Shown piece after piece: positions 34,178 to 42,912 of a DNA stretch of 64,000 bases. The notes below the pieces were generated by a model that worked only from the letters and a program-made list of their open reading frames with translations, was not told where the DNA came from and did not search any database. Each line of letters starts with the position of its first letter. Position 1 is the stretch's first letter. The stretch comes from Agromyces luteolus (GTDB lineage: Bacteria; Actinomycetota; Actinomycetes; Actinomycetales; Microbacteriaceae), in the NCBI RefSeq assembly GCF_009729855.1, contig NZ_WODA01000017.1:1-64000 (forward strand). Reading direction: 5' to 3'. The translations under genes were made by a program, and so were the position numbers.

Positions 34178-35251
34178 TCAGATGAGGTCGTTGCGCAGCG
34201 CCCAGGCCGCCGCTGCGGCGCGCGACGGCACCCCGAGCCTCGAGCGGATGTTCGCGACGTGCCGGTGCACCGTGTGCACCGAGAGCACGAGGTGCGCGGC
34301 GATCTCGGCGTCGGTCTCGCCGCGCGCCACGAGCCGCAGCACCTCGCGCTCGCGGTCGGTCAGGTGCGGCGCGCCCGTCGGTGACCCGCCCGATGCGCCG
34401 GGGGTCGAGGCATCCGTCTCGCCGGCCGGCTCGACGCGGTCGCCGAGGAATCGACGGGTCTCGCGCACGATCGCGTCGGCGTCGCCCCGCCAGGGGAAGT
34501 GGTCCTCGCCCAGGAGCGGGACGAATCGGGCGTGCGGGATCCGCTCGGCGACGTCCCGCCCGAGCGCGAACGCGATCGCGCGATCGTCGCGGCGATGCAG
34601 CACGAGGGTCGGCGCCCTGACGTCGCCGAGGTGGGGCGTCGAATCCATGGCGTAGACCTCCGCGAGCGACGCGAGCGCGACCTCCGGGGTCGCGGCGCGG
34701 CGCTGGAACTCGACGAACTCGTCGCGTTCCGCGGCGGTCGCATCGGGTTCGAACAGGTCCGAGAGCACCCGAGATCCGATCCCCCAGTGCTGCCGGACGA
34801 CGGCGAGCAGTGCCTCGCGCGCGGCCGGCGGCGCCAGGTCGGCGCCTCGGGCGTAGGTGCCGTAGAGCACGAGCCGGTCCACGGCGTCGGGATGCCGCGC
34901 CGCGAAGAGGGAGGCGACGCCGCCGCCCGACGACGCGCCGAAGAGCGACACCCGTTCGACGCCGACGGCGTCGAGCACCGCTTCGAGGACCGCGAGCTCC
35001 TCGTCGAGGGTGCGCGGCGGCATCCGCCCCCGATCGGATGCGCCCGTCCCGGGCCGGTCGTACCGGATGACGGTGCGGCCCTCCGCGAGGCCGGACGCGA
35101 AGCGCCGGAAGCGGGGCTGCCGCCAGTCGAGGTCGAGGTGGCTGCACCACCATCCGCCGAGGACCAGCGGCGGGCCGCGGCCGACCGCGGACCACGCGAT
35201 CGACGCGCCGTCGTGATCGGCGTATCGGACGACCTGGTCTGCGGCCTCCAC
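34178..35251 (-). CDS. Alpha/beta hydrolase fused to LuxR-type DNA-binding domain
   Basis: 357-aa two-domain protein. The N-terminal alpha/beta hydrolase fold (about 10-265) has the nucleophile elbow G105-A-S107-S-G109, candidate acid Asp in VLHRRDDRAIAF and catalytic His in LGEDHFPWRGD. After a Ser/Gly/Ala linker a LuxR helix-turn-helix occupies about 293-355 (LTDREREVLRLVARGETDAE and VLSVHTVHRHVANI). The architecture suggests a regulator whose hydrolase domain binds or cleaves a small ligand. The triad looks intact, so catalysis is possible. No obvious target operon is adjacent. Confidence 0.88.
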   Translation of the reverse strand: MEAADQVVRYADHDGASIAWSAVGRGPPLVLGGWWCSHLDLDWRQPRFRRFASGLAEGRTVIRYDRPGTGASDRGRMPPRTLDEELAVLEAVLDAVGVERVSLFGASSGGGVASLFAARHPDAVDRLVLYGTYARGADLAPPAAREALLAVVRQHWGIGSRVLSDLFEPDATAAERDEFVEFQRRAATPEVALASLAEVYAMDSTPHLGDVRAPTLVLHRRDDRAIAFALGRDVAERIPHARFVPLLGEDHFPWRGDADAIVRETRRFLGDRVEPAGETDASTPGASGGSPTGAPHLTDREREVLRLVARGETDAEIAAHLVLSVHTVHRHVANIRSRLGVPSRAAAAAWALRNDLI

Positions 35252-35309
35252 GGCCCCAGTCTAGGAACGCGAGCGATGCTCGGGCCAGCGGCGCGGCGCC
35301 TGCCGGCCG

Positions 35310-35867
35310 TCACCGCGCTGCCGCGAACATCCGCGCCCAGAGCCGGCCGATGCCGCGGGACAGGTGCTCGGCGGGATGCTCCGACCCGGTCCACAGCGTC
35401 CGCAGCACCTGCGGCAGGTCGTCGGCGCGCGCTGCGAGCATGCGGCGCGCCGAGTCGAGCTCGGCCGGGTCGCGGGCGTCGAGGAGGATGGGAACGAACT
35501 CGCCGGGCAGGTAGGCCTCGGCGGTTGGGCCGGAGGTCGGATTGACCGGTCGCAGCAGCCCGAATCGGAGCTGCTCGGCCAGCCAGCGCTCCGACTCGCG
35601 CCGGGAGACGCCGACGAGCGTCGCGAACGCGGTGGCGTCGACGGGTCCGGACTCGAACAGCACGCGGTAGTACCCGCGCGACGCGCCGTGCGCGATCGAC
35701 GCGTAGGCGAGCGAGCCCGCGTCCTCGGCGGAGGGCGAGGGCGAGGCGACTGGGGCGGACGCGACGGGGACGGGTGCGTGCGGCGTCCGCACTGACGGTG
35801 CAGGTGCGAGCGGTGCACGTGCGACGCGCGTGGGTGCGACCGGTGCGGGTGCGATGGCGGTGGACAT
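35310..35867 (-). CDS. Winged-helix protein resembling the N-terminus of an Rv2258c-type methyltransferase
   Basis: 185-aa protein of uncertain function. The first 45 residues are a Pro/Ala/Val low-complexity segment. Residues about 55-100 (SRGYYRVLFESGPVDATAFA then LVGVSRRESERWLAEQLRFG) resemble the winged-helix dimerisation domain at the N-terminus of Rv2258c-like SAM methyltransferases. The following YLPGEFVPILLDARDP...LPQVLRTLWTG matches the linker region of those enzymes, but the Rossmann methyltransferase domain is absent and the frame ends there. It may be a decayed enzyme or a stand-alone DNA- or partner-binding module. It sits 58 bp from the hydrolase-LuxR gene. Confidence 0.65.
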   Translation of the reverse strand: MSTAIAPAPVAPTRVARAPLAPAPSVRTPHAPVPVASAPVASPSPSAEDAGSLAYASIAHGASRGYYRVLFESGPVDATAFATLVGVSRRESERWLAEQLRFGLLRPVNPTSGPTAEAYLPGEFVPILLDARDPAELDSARRMLAARADDLPQVLRTLWTGSEHPAEHLSRGIGRLWARMFAAAR

Positions 35868-36007
35868 GATGACTCCCGGTGTTCTGGCCCCGAGGGGCGG
35901 ATCGACCCTTCGAGTCCACTCCGCACCGGCTCATGGCACATCGCGAGTCCGGGCCATCCGCGCATGGCCGATCCGGGCCATCCGTCGGCACGACCCCGCC
36001 ACGCGGC

Positions 36008-36040
36008 GGCGCCCGCCCACCGGCGTGGTGGGCGGGCGCC
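36008..36040 (-). terminator. Stem-loop terminator of the DUF1254/DUF1214 gene
   Basis: GGCGCCCGCCCACC (36008-36021) and GGTGGGCGGGCGCC (36027-36040) form a perfect 14-bp stem with a GGCGT loop, 14 bp beyond the stop codon at 36054. Confidence 0.7.
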
Positions 36041-36053
36041 GTCGGCCGGAGCC

Positions 36054-37457
36054 TCAGCGTTGCTGGATGGCCGGCGGGAGGTACTTGTCCTTCGCGATGT
36101 CGCTCTTCGGCACGACGCCGTAGATGCGCAGCATCACGTTGAACGCCCCGTCGCGAACCGGGAGCCAGTTCGCCTCCGGCACGCCGTCGGGCTGCGTCAC
36201 CGACATGTAGATCGAGATCGAGCCGTCGGGGTTCTTCTGGAGACCCTCGGTGTAGCTCGCGACCACGTACTTGTCGATCGCGTTCGGGATCGGCTGGATC
36301 GCCTGCGGCGTGTAGGCCGTCAGCGACCAGAAGCGCTCGGCCTCCGGGATCGCGTCGGCCGGGAACGTCAGGACGTAGCCGTTCGCGTTCGACCCGTCGA
36401 GCGGAGCGCCGTTGCCGTCGAAGAACGCGTGGTAGTACGCGGCCGTCTCGATCGTGTTGCAGTACTGGCAGAACTCCGTGATCGACGCCCGATCGAGCAC
36501 GTTCTTCTTCCACTCGCCGATGTTGGTGAAGTGGGTCCAGTTGGTCGCGCCCCGGTGGTCGAGGTAGTTGGCGATGAGGGCGTCGTGCGCCGACCGCGCC
36601 CCCTGCGCGAACTGCGCGCGTTCTCCGGGCGTGAGGCCGGAGCCGTCCCCGAAGAGCCGGTCGAAGTCGTCCGACAGCTTCTGCTCCTGGCGGGTGAGCG
36701 GCGGGGTCCAGCCGTCGTCGGCCACCGCGACCTGCATCTGGCGCAGGAACTCGATCGGCGCGAGGCGGACGAGTTCGTCGGCGATCGTCTTCACCGGAAC
36801 CCCGAACTCCTCGACCGGCTTGACGGCCGTCGGGACGCCGTTCACGAGGATGCCCGTGCGGAACGTCTCGGCCTCGGCCGTCACGTCCTCGGTGCCGATG
36901 TGCTTGTCGACCCGGAAGATCATGATCATGTGCTCGAGCGGCAGCCGGACGACCTCCGCGCCCAGCAGGTCGTCCGAGGCGTCCGGACCGATCAGCGCGT
37001 ACTCGAGGGTCTCCGTGCCCTCGCCCGCCTTCCGGGACGGGATGCCCGACGGATAGACGTTGCCGTACGGGTCGACGAGGAGCACCGAGTAGGCGACCGG
37101 CGTCGCCGGCACGACGACGCCGACCGGGTCGTCGCCGACGTCGAGCGGCGAGCTCGCGTACAGGGTGTCGTCGTTGATCGCGACGACCGCCTGGTAGACC
37201 GGCGAGATCTCGTTGGGCCCGATGAAGTGGTTGACCGGCACCGGCAGCTCGGTGGTCTGGAAGTGCGTGAACCAGATCGGATAGAAGGTGGTGAGGTAGT
37301 TCTCCGTCGTCGAGGCGATGTCCTTGCCGCCGTTGTTGCCCCCTGGCGGCGCGGCGGACGCCGGAGCGACGGAGGTCAGTGCCACGGCGACGACGGCGGC
37401 AGCGGCGAGTGCGGCGAGTCGGGTCAGCCTGCTGCGGACCCCGTTGCGACGTTGCAT
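36054..37457 (-). CDS. Secreted DUF1254/DUF1214 domain protein
   Basis: 467-aa exported protein of unknown biochemical role. A signal peptide covers about 1-36 (hydrophobic LAALAAAAVVAVALTSVAPA then ASA). The DUF1254 part includes GPNEISPVYQAVVAINDDTLYASS-like sequence near the N-terminus, and the DUF1214 part near the C-terminus includes ERFWSLTAYTP. I use the ATG at 37457, where the signal peptide begins, with GGGGGAAG upstream. It stands alone on the minus strand with its own terminator. Similar proteins occur in many soil bacteria. Confidence 0.85.
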   Translation of the reverse strand: MQRRNGVRSRLTRLAALAAAAVVAVALTSVAPASAAPPGGNNGGKDIASTTENYLTTFYPIWFTHFQTTELPVPVNHFIGPNEISPVYQAVVAINDDTLYASSPLDVGDDPVGVVVPATPVAYSVLLVDPYGNVYPSGIPSRKAGEGTETLEYALIGPDASDDLLGAEVVRLPLEHMIMIFRVDKHIGTEDVTAEAETFRTGILVNGVPTAVKPVEEFGVPVKTIADELVRLAPIEFLRQMQVAVADDGWTPPLTRQEQKLSDDFDRLFGDGSGLTPGERAQFAQGARSAHDALIANYLDHRGATNWTHFTNIGEWKKNVLDRASITEFCQYCNTIETAAYYHAFFDGNGAPLDGSNANGYVLTFPADAIPEAERFWSLTAYTPQAIQPIPNAIDKYVVASYTEGLQKNPDGSISIYMSVTQPDGVPEANWLPVRDGAFNVMLRIYGVVPKSDIAKDKYLPPAIQQR

Positions 37458-37578
37458 TGGTCTTCCCCCGTTTCGGGCGAGCCGTACCGCCCGACCGCGT
37501 GCCGGGCGGGGTCCGACTGCCGTTTTCGCGCGCACGGTACCACAGGACGGACGGGCGCCGTCGGGCCACCGGTCCCGC

Positions 37579-38067
37579 TCAGCGACCGACCAGATCGAGG
37601 ATGCCGCCGGGGACGACCCCGGGCGAGCCCAGCAGCGCGACGAGCCCCGCGGCGAGCAGCGCGTTGACCACGACCGTGCCCCAGAAGCTCCGACGGAAGC
37701 TGCGCTTGCGCGTCTTGTGCCGGAACAGCTGCTGGGCGACGATCGCCCCCGGCCAGCCGCCGGCGAGGTCGACGAGGTGCAGGGTCTGCTCGGCGACGCG
37801 TGGCGCAGAACGCTGCGCGGCCGCCTTGTCGGCGCCGTACGCCGTGAACGCGACGAGGCTCGCCGCTCCGTACCACGCGGCGAGCCACCATGGCACCGCG
37901 CCGACCAGCACGCCGACCGCGACCGCGCCGGCGAACGCCGCGAGCACGCCCCAGCTCAATCCCGCGGGCAGCGGCCGCGAGAGGTCGCGACCGGGTCGCA
38001 TCGGGGTGCGCGGGGTTCGGGCCGCCGCGCGCGGGGCGCGCCGCGCGGCCGTCGGTTCGGGTCGCAT
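37579..38067 (-). CDS. DUF1294 membrane protein
   Basis: 162-aa membrane protein of unknown function. A basic N-terminal tail (about 1-35) is followed by hydrophobic segments at about 38-62 and 64-82, and the family motif AYGADKAAAQRSAPRVAEQT. The cytoplasmic loop GGWPGAIVAQQLFRHKTRK and the final helix at about 135-155 complete the DUF1294 domain, in other bacteria often fused to a cold-shock domain; here it is alone. The ATG at 38067 opens MRPEPTAARR. Confidence 0.85.
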   Translation of the reverse strand: MRPEPTAARRAPRAAARTPRTPMRPGRDLSRPLPAGLSWGVLAAFAGAVAVGVLVGAVPWWLAAWYGAASLVAFTAYGADKAAAQRSAPRVAEQTLHLVDLAGGWPGAIVAQQLFRHKTRKRSFRRSFWGTVVVNALLAAGLVALLGSPGVVPGGILDLVGR

Positions 38068-38142
38068 GACCTCGATCGTAGGGGCGGCGGCGGCGTTCGG
38101 CGCACGCACCCGATGCCCCGTGTGGCCCGTCTTGGGGGCTTC

Positions 38143-38162
38143 ACGCCGACCCGGGTCGGCGT
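38143..38162. promoter_or_regulatory. Perfect 20-bp palindrome upstream of the CWB2-PIG-L gene
   Basis: ACGCCGACCCGGGTCGGCGT is fully self-complementary, in the 221-bp divergent gap between the DUF1294 gene and the CWB2-PIG-L gene. It could be an operator or a hairpin in the leader; the cognate factor is unknown. Confidence 0.4.
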
Positions 38163-38288
38163 AGGTTCGAGACGAGGACCGAAACCGTTCCGGCGACCCC
38201 AGCCCGCCGTTCGGCGGTGACCCCGACGGCCCCTGCACCCGGATGCGGCGACGCCGTGGCACCGCCCGCAGACGATCGGAGGCGGGGC

Positions 38289-40406
38289 ATGCGGGGGTCG
38301 AGCGCAGCCGGCGCGGCGCTCGTGCTCGCGCTGACCTTCGGCGCCGTCGCGGCGATGCCCGTCACGCCGCTGACGGCCGGCGAGGTGGCGAACGCGGCGA
38401 ACGCCGGCCCGCCGGACCAGCCGATCCCATCGGTCGTGCCGAACGCACCCGTCCCGCCGGAGGTCGCCGCCCGGGAGCCGCCCGCGCGCCCCGACGATCC
38501 GCCGGCGCGTGTCGGCCCGCCCGACCGTCCCAGCACGGTCCTCGAGCACGCGCTCGCGCCCGCCTCGCCCGACCGATCCCTGGAGGCCGGTATCCAGCAG
38601 GCCCCGGCAGGCGACCGGATCGTCGGCTCCGTCATGGCCGCGGGCGGTCCCGACGTCGTCCCCGAGGTCGCGCTCTCGACGGTCGCGTCCGTGGCCGATC
38701 GGGCGCCCGAGCGCGCCGGCGGCGCTGATCGATACCTCACGTCCGTGGAGCTCGCAGCGCGCTTCGATCGCGGAGTGGGCGACGTCTGGCTCGCGACCGG
38801 CGAGGACTTCCCCGACGGCCTCGCGGCCTCCGCAGTGGCCGGGGCGCGCGGCGGTCCGGTCCTGTTGACGCGGTCCACGCGGCTGCCCGGGCCGGTGGGG
38901 GCCGAGCTGTCCCGTCTGGCCCCCCGCCGGGTCTGGGTCATGGGCGGCGAGGCGGCCGTCTCGAACGGGGTCGTCGACGCGGTTCGAGCGATCCTGCCCG
39001 ACGCGGACGTCGAGCGCGTCGCCGGGGTCGACCGGTTCGCGACGGCCGCGGAGCTCGCCCGCCGATTCTTCGACGATGCCCCGGCCGTGTTCGCGGCCAC
39101 GGGCACGAACTTCCCCGACGCCCTCGCCGCGGGTCCTGCCGCCGCAGGGGAAGGTGCGCCGACCCTGCTCGTGACGAGGACCGCGGTGCCGACGGCGACC
39201 GAGGTGCAGCTGCGCCGGCTGCATCCACCGGTCGTCCACGTCGTCGGCGGCCCGGATGTCGTGAGCGACACGGTGGCGACTCGCATCGCCGAGATCACCG
39301 GCGGGAGCGTCGAGCGGATCGCGGGCGTCGACCGGTACGCGACGGCCGCTGCCGTCGCCGACCGGTTCTTCGCGGCCACGACGCCCAGCCTGGTGCTGGC
39401 GACCGGGTCGAAGTTCCCCGACAGCATCGCGGCCGGCGCGGTGGCGGGCGACCGGCAGAGCCCGCTGCTGCTCGTCACGCCGGGCGCGGCGCCGCGAACG
39501 ACGGTCGACGCCGCGCGGCGCGTGTCGTGGTGGCTGCCCGACTCGGGGCGGGTCCTCCGGTACACGCTGATCGCCCACCCCGACGACGAGTTCGCGTCGT
39601 GGTCGATCTCCGGCGTCCGCGACCCCCGCCGGTACGACGTGCTGGTCGTGCTCACCACGGGCGAATCCACGCGCTTCTGCGATGGGGAACCGGTCGACAA
39701 CCCGTGGGTCTCGCTCCAGTACCTTCCGCAGCCGCAGCCGACGGGCGTGCAGTACTCGGACCGCTGCAAGCAGCACCGCATGGACAGCTGGCGCGAGTTC
39801 GTGCACTCCGCGGGGGTCGGCCCGGTCGGCGACGCGGAACGCCTCACCGGCGGACCGATCGAGTTCGACGGCCGCGAGGTGCCCGTCCCGCTCAGCCGGG
39901 ACGAGGCCGGCACGGTGGTCGTGGCCGACGGGTTCGAGGTCGCCGTCGGATCGGACGCGGCCGTCGTGACCTTCGACCTGGGCGCCCTCACCGTCGACGA
40001 GGTCCTGTGGGCCGTGCAGACCACCAGGACGCTCGTCGACCGGTTCCCGACGCAGCTGGAAGGCGATGTCATCGGCGCGGGGTTCTTCAACGACGGGGCG
40101 ACCGGCTACGAGAACCTGCACGCCGACCATCGCGCCGTGCACGACCTGCTCGGTGGCACCGACCTGGGCCTGCCCGGCAGCCAGTACGCCACGGTCGGGC
40201 ACGCCCAGTCGGCGCGTGCATTCGGTTCCTTCGTCGACGACTACTGCGGGCACATGTGCCATCCGGCCGCCGGGTCGCCGTTCTCGGGCGGCATGGGCCG
40301 CTTCCAGTACGCCTACGGATGGCTCTCCGACGGGTACTGGCCGCCCGGCGAGGTCGACTCCCCGTCCGGGTTCTCGCGCTACCAGTCCTTCGCGAAGTGG
40401 TACTGA
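38289..40406 (+). CDS. Secreted protein: three cell-wall-binding (CWB2) repeats fused to a PIG-L deacetylase
   Basis: 705-aa protein with an N-terminal signal sequence (about 1-30) and a Pro-rich linker to about 140. Three CWB2-type repeats start at about 143 (GGADRYLTSVELAARF), 244 (VAGVDRFATAAELARRF) and 344 (IAGVDRYATAAAVADRF). The third lacks its usual VxVxGG end and runs straight into a PIG-L/LmbE-like domain with the metal motif AHPDDE at 429-434. Such enzymes are zinc-dependent N-acetyl-sugar deacetylases. It is therefore probably a wall-attached deacetylase acting on glycan or glycoconjugate. The ATG at 38289 has GGAGG 7 nt upstream; a GTG at 38217 is possible. Confidence 0.88.
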   Translation: MRGSSAAGAALVLALTFGAVAAMPVTPLTAGEVANAANAGPPDQPIPSVVPNAPVPPEVAAREPPARPDDPPARVGPPDRPSTVLEHALAPASPDRSLEAGIQQAPAGDRIVGSVMAAGGPDVVPEVALSTVASVADRAPERAGGADRYLTSVELAARFDRGVGDVWLATGEDFPDGLAASAVAGARGGPVLLTRSTRLPGPVGAELSRLAPRRVWVMGGEAAVSNGVVDAVRAILPDADVERVAGVDRFATAAELARRFFDDAPAVFAATGTNFPDALAAGPAAAGEGAPTLLVTRTAVPTATEVQLRRLHPPVVHVVGGPDVVSDTVATRIAEITGGSVERIAGVDRYATAAAVADRFFAATTPSLVLATGSKFPDSIAAGAVAGDRQSPLLLVTPGAAPRTTVDAARRVSWWLPDSGRVLRYTLIAHPDDEFASWSISGVRDPRRYDVLVVLTTGESTRFCDGEPVDNPWVSLQYLPQPQPTGVQYSDRCKQHRMDSWREFVHSAGVGPVGDAERLTGGPIEFDGREVPVPLSRDEAGTVVVADGFEVAVGSDAAVVTFDLGALTVDEVLWAVQTTRTLVDRFPTQLEGDVIGAGFFNDGATGYENLHADHRAVHDLLGGTDLGLPGSQYATVGHAQSARAFGSFVDDYCGHMCHPAAGSPFSGGMGRFQYAYGWLSDGYWPPGEVDSPSGFSRYQSFAKWY

Positions 40407-40430
40407 CCTCCGGCGCCCCGTCGCCGCCCG

Positions 40431-41450
40431 TTACTGGTTCGAGAACGCGGCGTCGAACGACGCGGTCGGCCGCGGCCAGATGAGCGAGCGCACGTACTCC
40501 AGGGCCTGCGGGCCGCCGTGCAGGCGGTCCATGCCGGCGTCCTCCCACTCGACCGAGATCGGGCCCGTGTAGCCGATCGCGTCGAGCGCGCGGAACGCGT
40601 CCTCCCACGGCACGTCGCCGTGCCCGGTCGAGACGAAGTCCCAGCCGCGGCGCGGGTCGCCCCACGGCAGGTGCGAGCCGAGGATGCCGGAGCGGCTGTT
40701 CGCCGTCCGGATGCGCGTGTCCTTGCAGTCGACGTGGTAGATCCGGTCCTGGAAGTCCCAGATGAAGCCGACCGGGTCGACGCCCTGCCACATCATGTGG
40801 CTCGGGTCCCAGTTGAAGCCGAACGCCGGCCGCCGGTCGATGGCCTCGAGCGTGCGCACGCTCGTCCAGTGGTCGTACGCGATCTCGGAGGGGTGCACCT
40901 CGTGCGCGAAGCGCACGCCCTCGTCGTCGAACACGTCGAGGATCGGGTTCCAGCGGTTCGCGAAGTCCTCGTAGCCGGCGTCGATCACGTCGGCGGGGAC
41001 CGGCGGGAACATCGCCACGTACTGCCAGATCTTCGAGCCCGTGAAGCCGACGACCGTGTCGACGCCGAGCTTCCGGGCAACCCGGGCAGTGCGCTTGAGG
41101 TCTTCGGCCGCGCGCTGGCGCACGCCCTCGGGGTCGCCGTCGCCCCAGGTGTACGGGCGCACGATCGCCTGGTGGCGGAAGTCGATCGGGTCGTCGCACA
41201 CCGCCTGGCCGGTGAGGTGGTTCGAGATCGCGTAGACCTCCAGGCCGTAGCGCTTCAGGAGCTCCTGCTTCTCCTTCAGGTAGCCGGGCTCCTCGTCGGC
41301 GAGCTTCGTGTCGAGGTGGTCGCCGCCGATGCCGATCTCGAGGCCGTCGTAGCCCCACTCCGAGGCCAGGCGCGCGACCTCCTCGAACGGCAGGTCAGCC
41401 CACTGCCCGGTGAACAGGGTGACGGGGTGGGTGGCTGGGGTGTCGGTCAT
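40431..41450 (-). CDS. Sugar phosphate isomerase/epimerase (TIM barrel)
   Basis: 339-aa AP-endonuclease-2/xylose-isomerase-like TIM barrel. Metal-ligand motifs typical of the family are EIGIGGDHLDTK near the N-terminus, AHEVHPSEIAYD, FNWDPSHMMWQG, VDCKDTRIR and ISVEWEDAG near the C-terminus. The ATG at 41450 is chosen over an ATG at 41495 because the family N-terminus starts here and GAGAGG precedes it. It lies 28 bp after eboF on the same strand and is probably the last gene of the ebo-type array. Substrate unknown; related enzymes act on inosose, tagatose or xylulose derivatives. Confidence 0.9.
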   Translation of the reverse strand: MTDTPATHPVTLFTGQWADLPFEEVARLASEWGYDGLEIGIGGDHLDTKLADEEPGYLKEKQELLKRYGLEVYAISNHLTGQAVCDDPIDFRHQAIVRPYTWGDGDPEGVRQRAAEDLKRTARVARKLGVDTVVGFTGSKIWQYVAMFPPVPADVIDAGYEDFANRWNPILDVFDDEGVRFAHEVHPSEIAYDHWTSVRTLEAIDRRPAFGFNWDPSHMMWQGVDPVGFIWDFQDRIYHVDCKDTRIRTANSRSGILGSHLPWGDPRRGWDFVSTGHGDVPWEDAFRALDAIGYTGPISVEWEDAGMDRLHGGPQALEYVRSLIWPRPTASFDAAFSNQ

Positions 41451-41478
41451 GCTCGGATCCTCTCTCGGGGTTCGGTGG

Positions 41479-42912
41479 TCATCGGGGCGCGACACGGTCG
41501 CGCACGGGTGGCTGCGGCATCCGCTCGCCGAGGCCCTGGTGCCGGAGCACGAGGTCGCGCACGGCGGTCGCCGGCACGCGGTCCCCCGCGCCGTCCAGGA
41601 ACGCCGGGTCGGAACTCAGCAGCAGCGGGGTGTCGGCCGACGAGTCGGGCAGGCGGCCGTGGGTGCCGCGCACGCACGACGGGTCGAGCGGCACGGTGCT
41701 CATCGCGTAGCGGAGCCCGAGCGCCTTGCGGGCGAGGTTGCCCGCGGCCTTGGCCTTCGCGAGCCGGTCGGCCGGGTCGAAGAACAACTCGGCGGGGTCG
41801 TAGCCGGGCTTGCGGTGGATGTCCACGCCCCGCGCGTACTCGGGTGCGCGATCGTCGTCGAGCCAGAAGTAGTAGGTGAACCACGCGCCCGGCGCGGCGA
41901 CGGCGACGAGTTCGCCCGACCGGGCATGGTCGAGACCGTACCGGGCCTGCGCCTCGCGATCCAGGACCTCGTCGACGCCGTCGAGCCCGCGGAGGATCGC
42001 CGCGACGCGCGGCTCGTCGGCGGGGTCGGCGACGTAGACGTGCGCGACCTGGTGGTCGGCGACGGCGAACGCCCGAGAGGTCCACGGGTCCAGTTGCTCG
42101 CGGCCGTCCTGCACGTACACCTCGAGGAGGCCCTCGCGGCGGAGGGCCCGGTTGACGTCCACGGGCCGGTCGGCGCCTGCGATGCCGTACTCGGCGAGCG
42201 CGACGACGGTGACGCCCTGCGCGTCGGCCTGGTCGAGCAGCGGCGTCATGGCCCGGTCGAGGTCGGCGGCGGCGCGCGCCGCCTCGGGCGCGTCGGGGCC
42301 GAAGCGCTGGAGGTCGTAGTCCAGATGCGGAAGGTACGCCATGGTGAGGTCGGGCGCGTCGGGCCGGTCGAGCACCTGGCGGGTGGCGTCGACGATCCAC
42401 TGCGTCGACCGGATCGACGCGGTCGGCCCCCAGTACTGGAACAGCGGGAACTCGCCGAGCGCGTCGCGGAGCTCGTCGTGGAGCACCGGCGGGCGGGCGT
42501 AGAAGTCGGGCGACTTGCGGCCGTCGGCGTGGTAGATCGGGCGGGGCGTCACCGTGAGGTCGGTGCTCGCGCCCATCGCGTACCACCAACCCAGGTTCGC
42601 ACTCCGGTAGTCGCCGCCGGCGCGCGTCCGGGCGGTCTCCCAGAGCTTCTCGCCCTCGACGAGCCGGTTGTGCTGCCGCCAGAGGAGCACGTCGCCGAGC
42701 TCGCGGAAGTACCATCCGTTGCCCACGACCCCGTGCTCGCGCGGCATCCGCCCGGTCAGCACCGAGGACTGCACCGAGCACGTGACCGCGGGCAGCACGG
42801 TGCCGAGCTCGGCGCGCGAACCCTGCGCGGCGAGCCGCGACATCCGCGGCATGGAGCGGAGCGCGTCGGCCGTCAGGCCGACCACGTCGAGGAGGAGCAC
42901 CTTCGCGGTCAC
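41479..42912 (-). CDS. eboF: EboF-type phosphodiesterase (alkaline phosphatase superfamily)
   Basis: 477-aa nucleotide pyrophosphatase/phosphodiesterase-like enzyme. Its order in the cluster and its motifs match EboF. The first metal ligand region is LLLDVVGL (about 5-12), the Thr nucleophile lies in LPAVTCSVQSSVLTGRMPRE (about 40-59), and further ligands in AYLPHLDYDLQRFG and FAVADHQVAHVYV. The usual DHG motif is replaced by AEYGIAG, a family variant. The GTG at 42912 overlaps the EboE stop (GTGA). No signal peptide is visible. Cyanobacterial Ebo proteins are implicated in metabolite transfer to the periplasm; the substrate here is unknown. Confidence 0.85.
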   Translation of the reverse strand: MTAKVLLLDVVGLTADALRSMPRMSRLAAQGSRAELGTVLPAVTCSVQSSVLTGRMPREHGVVGNGWYFRELGDVLLWRQHNRLVEGEKLWETARTRAGGDYRSANLGWWYAMGASTDLTVTPRPIYHADGRKSPDFYARPPVLHDELRDALGEFPLFQYWGPTASIRSTQWIVDATRQVLDRPDAPDLTMAYLPHLDYDLQRFGPDAPEAARAAADLDRAMTPLLDQADAQGVTVVALAEYGIAGADRPVDVNRALRREGLLEVYVQDGREQLDPWTSRAFAVADHQVAHVYVADPADEPRVAAILRGLDGVDEVLDREAQARYGLDHARSGELVAVAAPGAWFTYYFWLDDDRAPEYARGVDIHRKPGYDPAELFFDPADRLAKAKAAGNLARKALGLRYAMSTVPLDPSCVRGTHGRLPDSSADTPLLLSSDPAFLDGAGDRVPATAVRDLVLRHQGLGERMPQPPVRDRVAPR

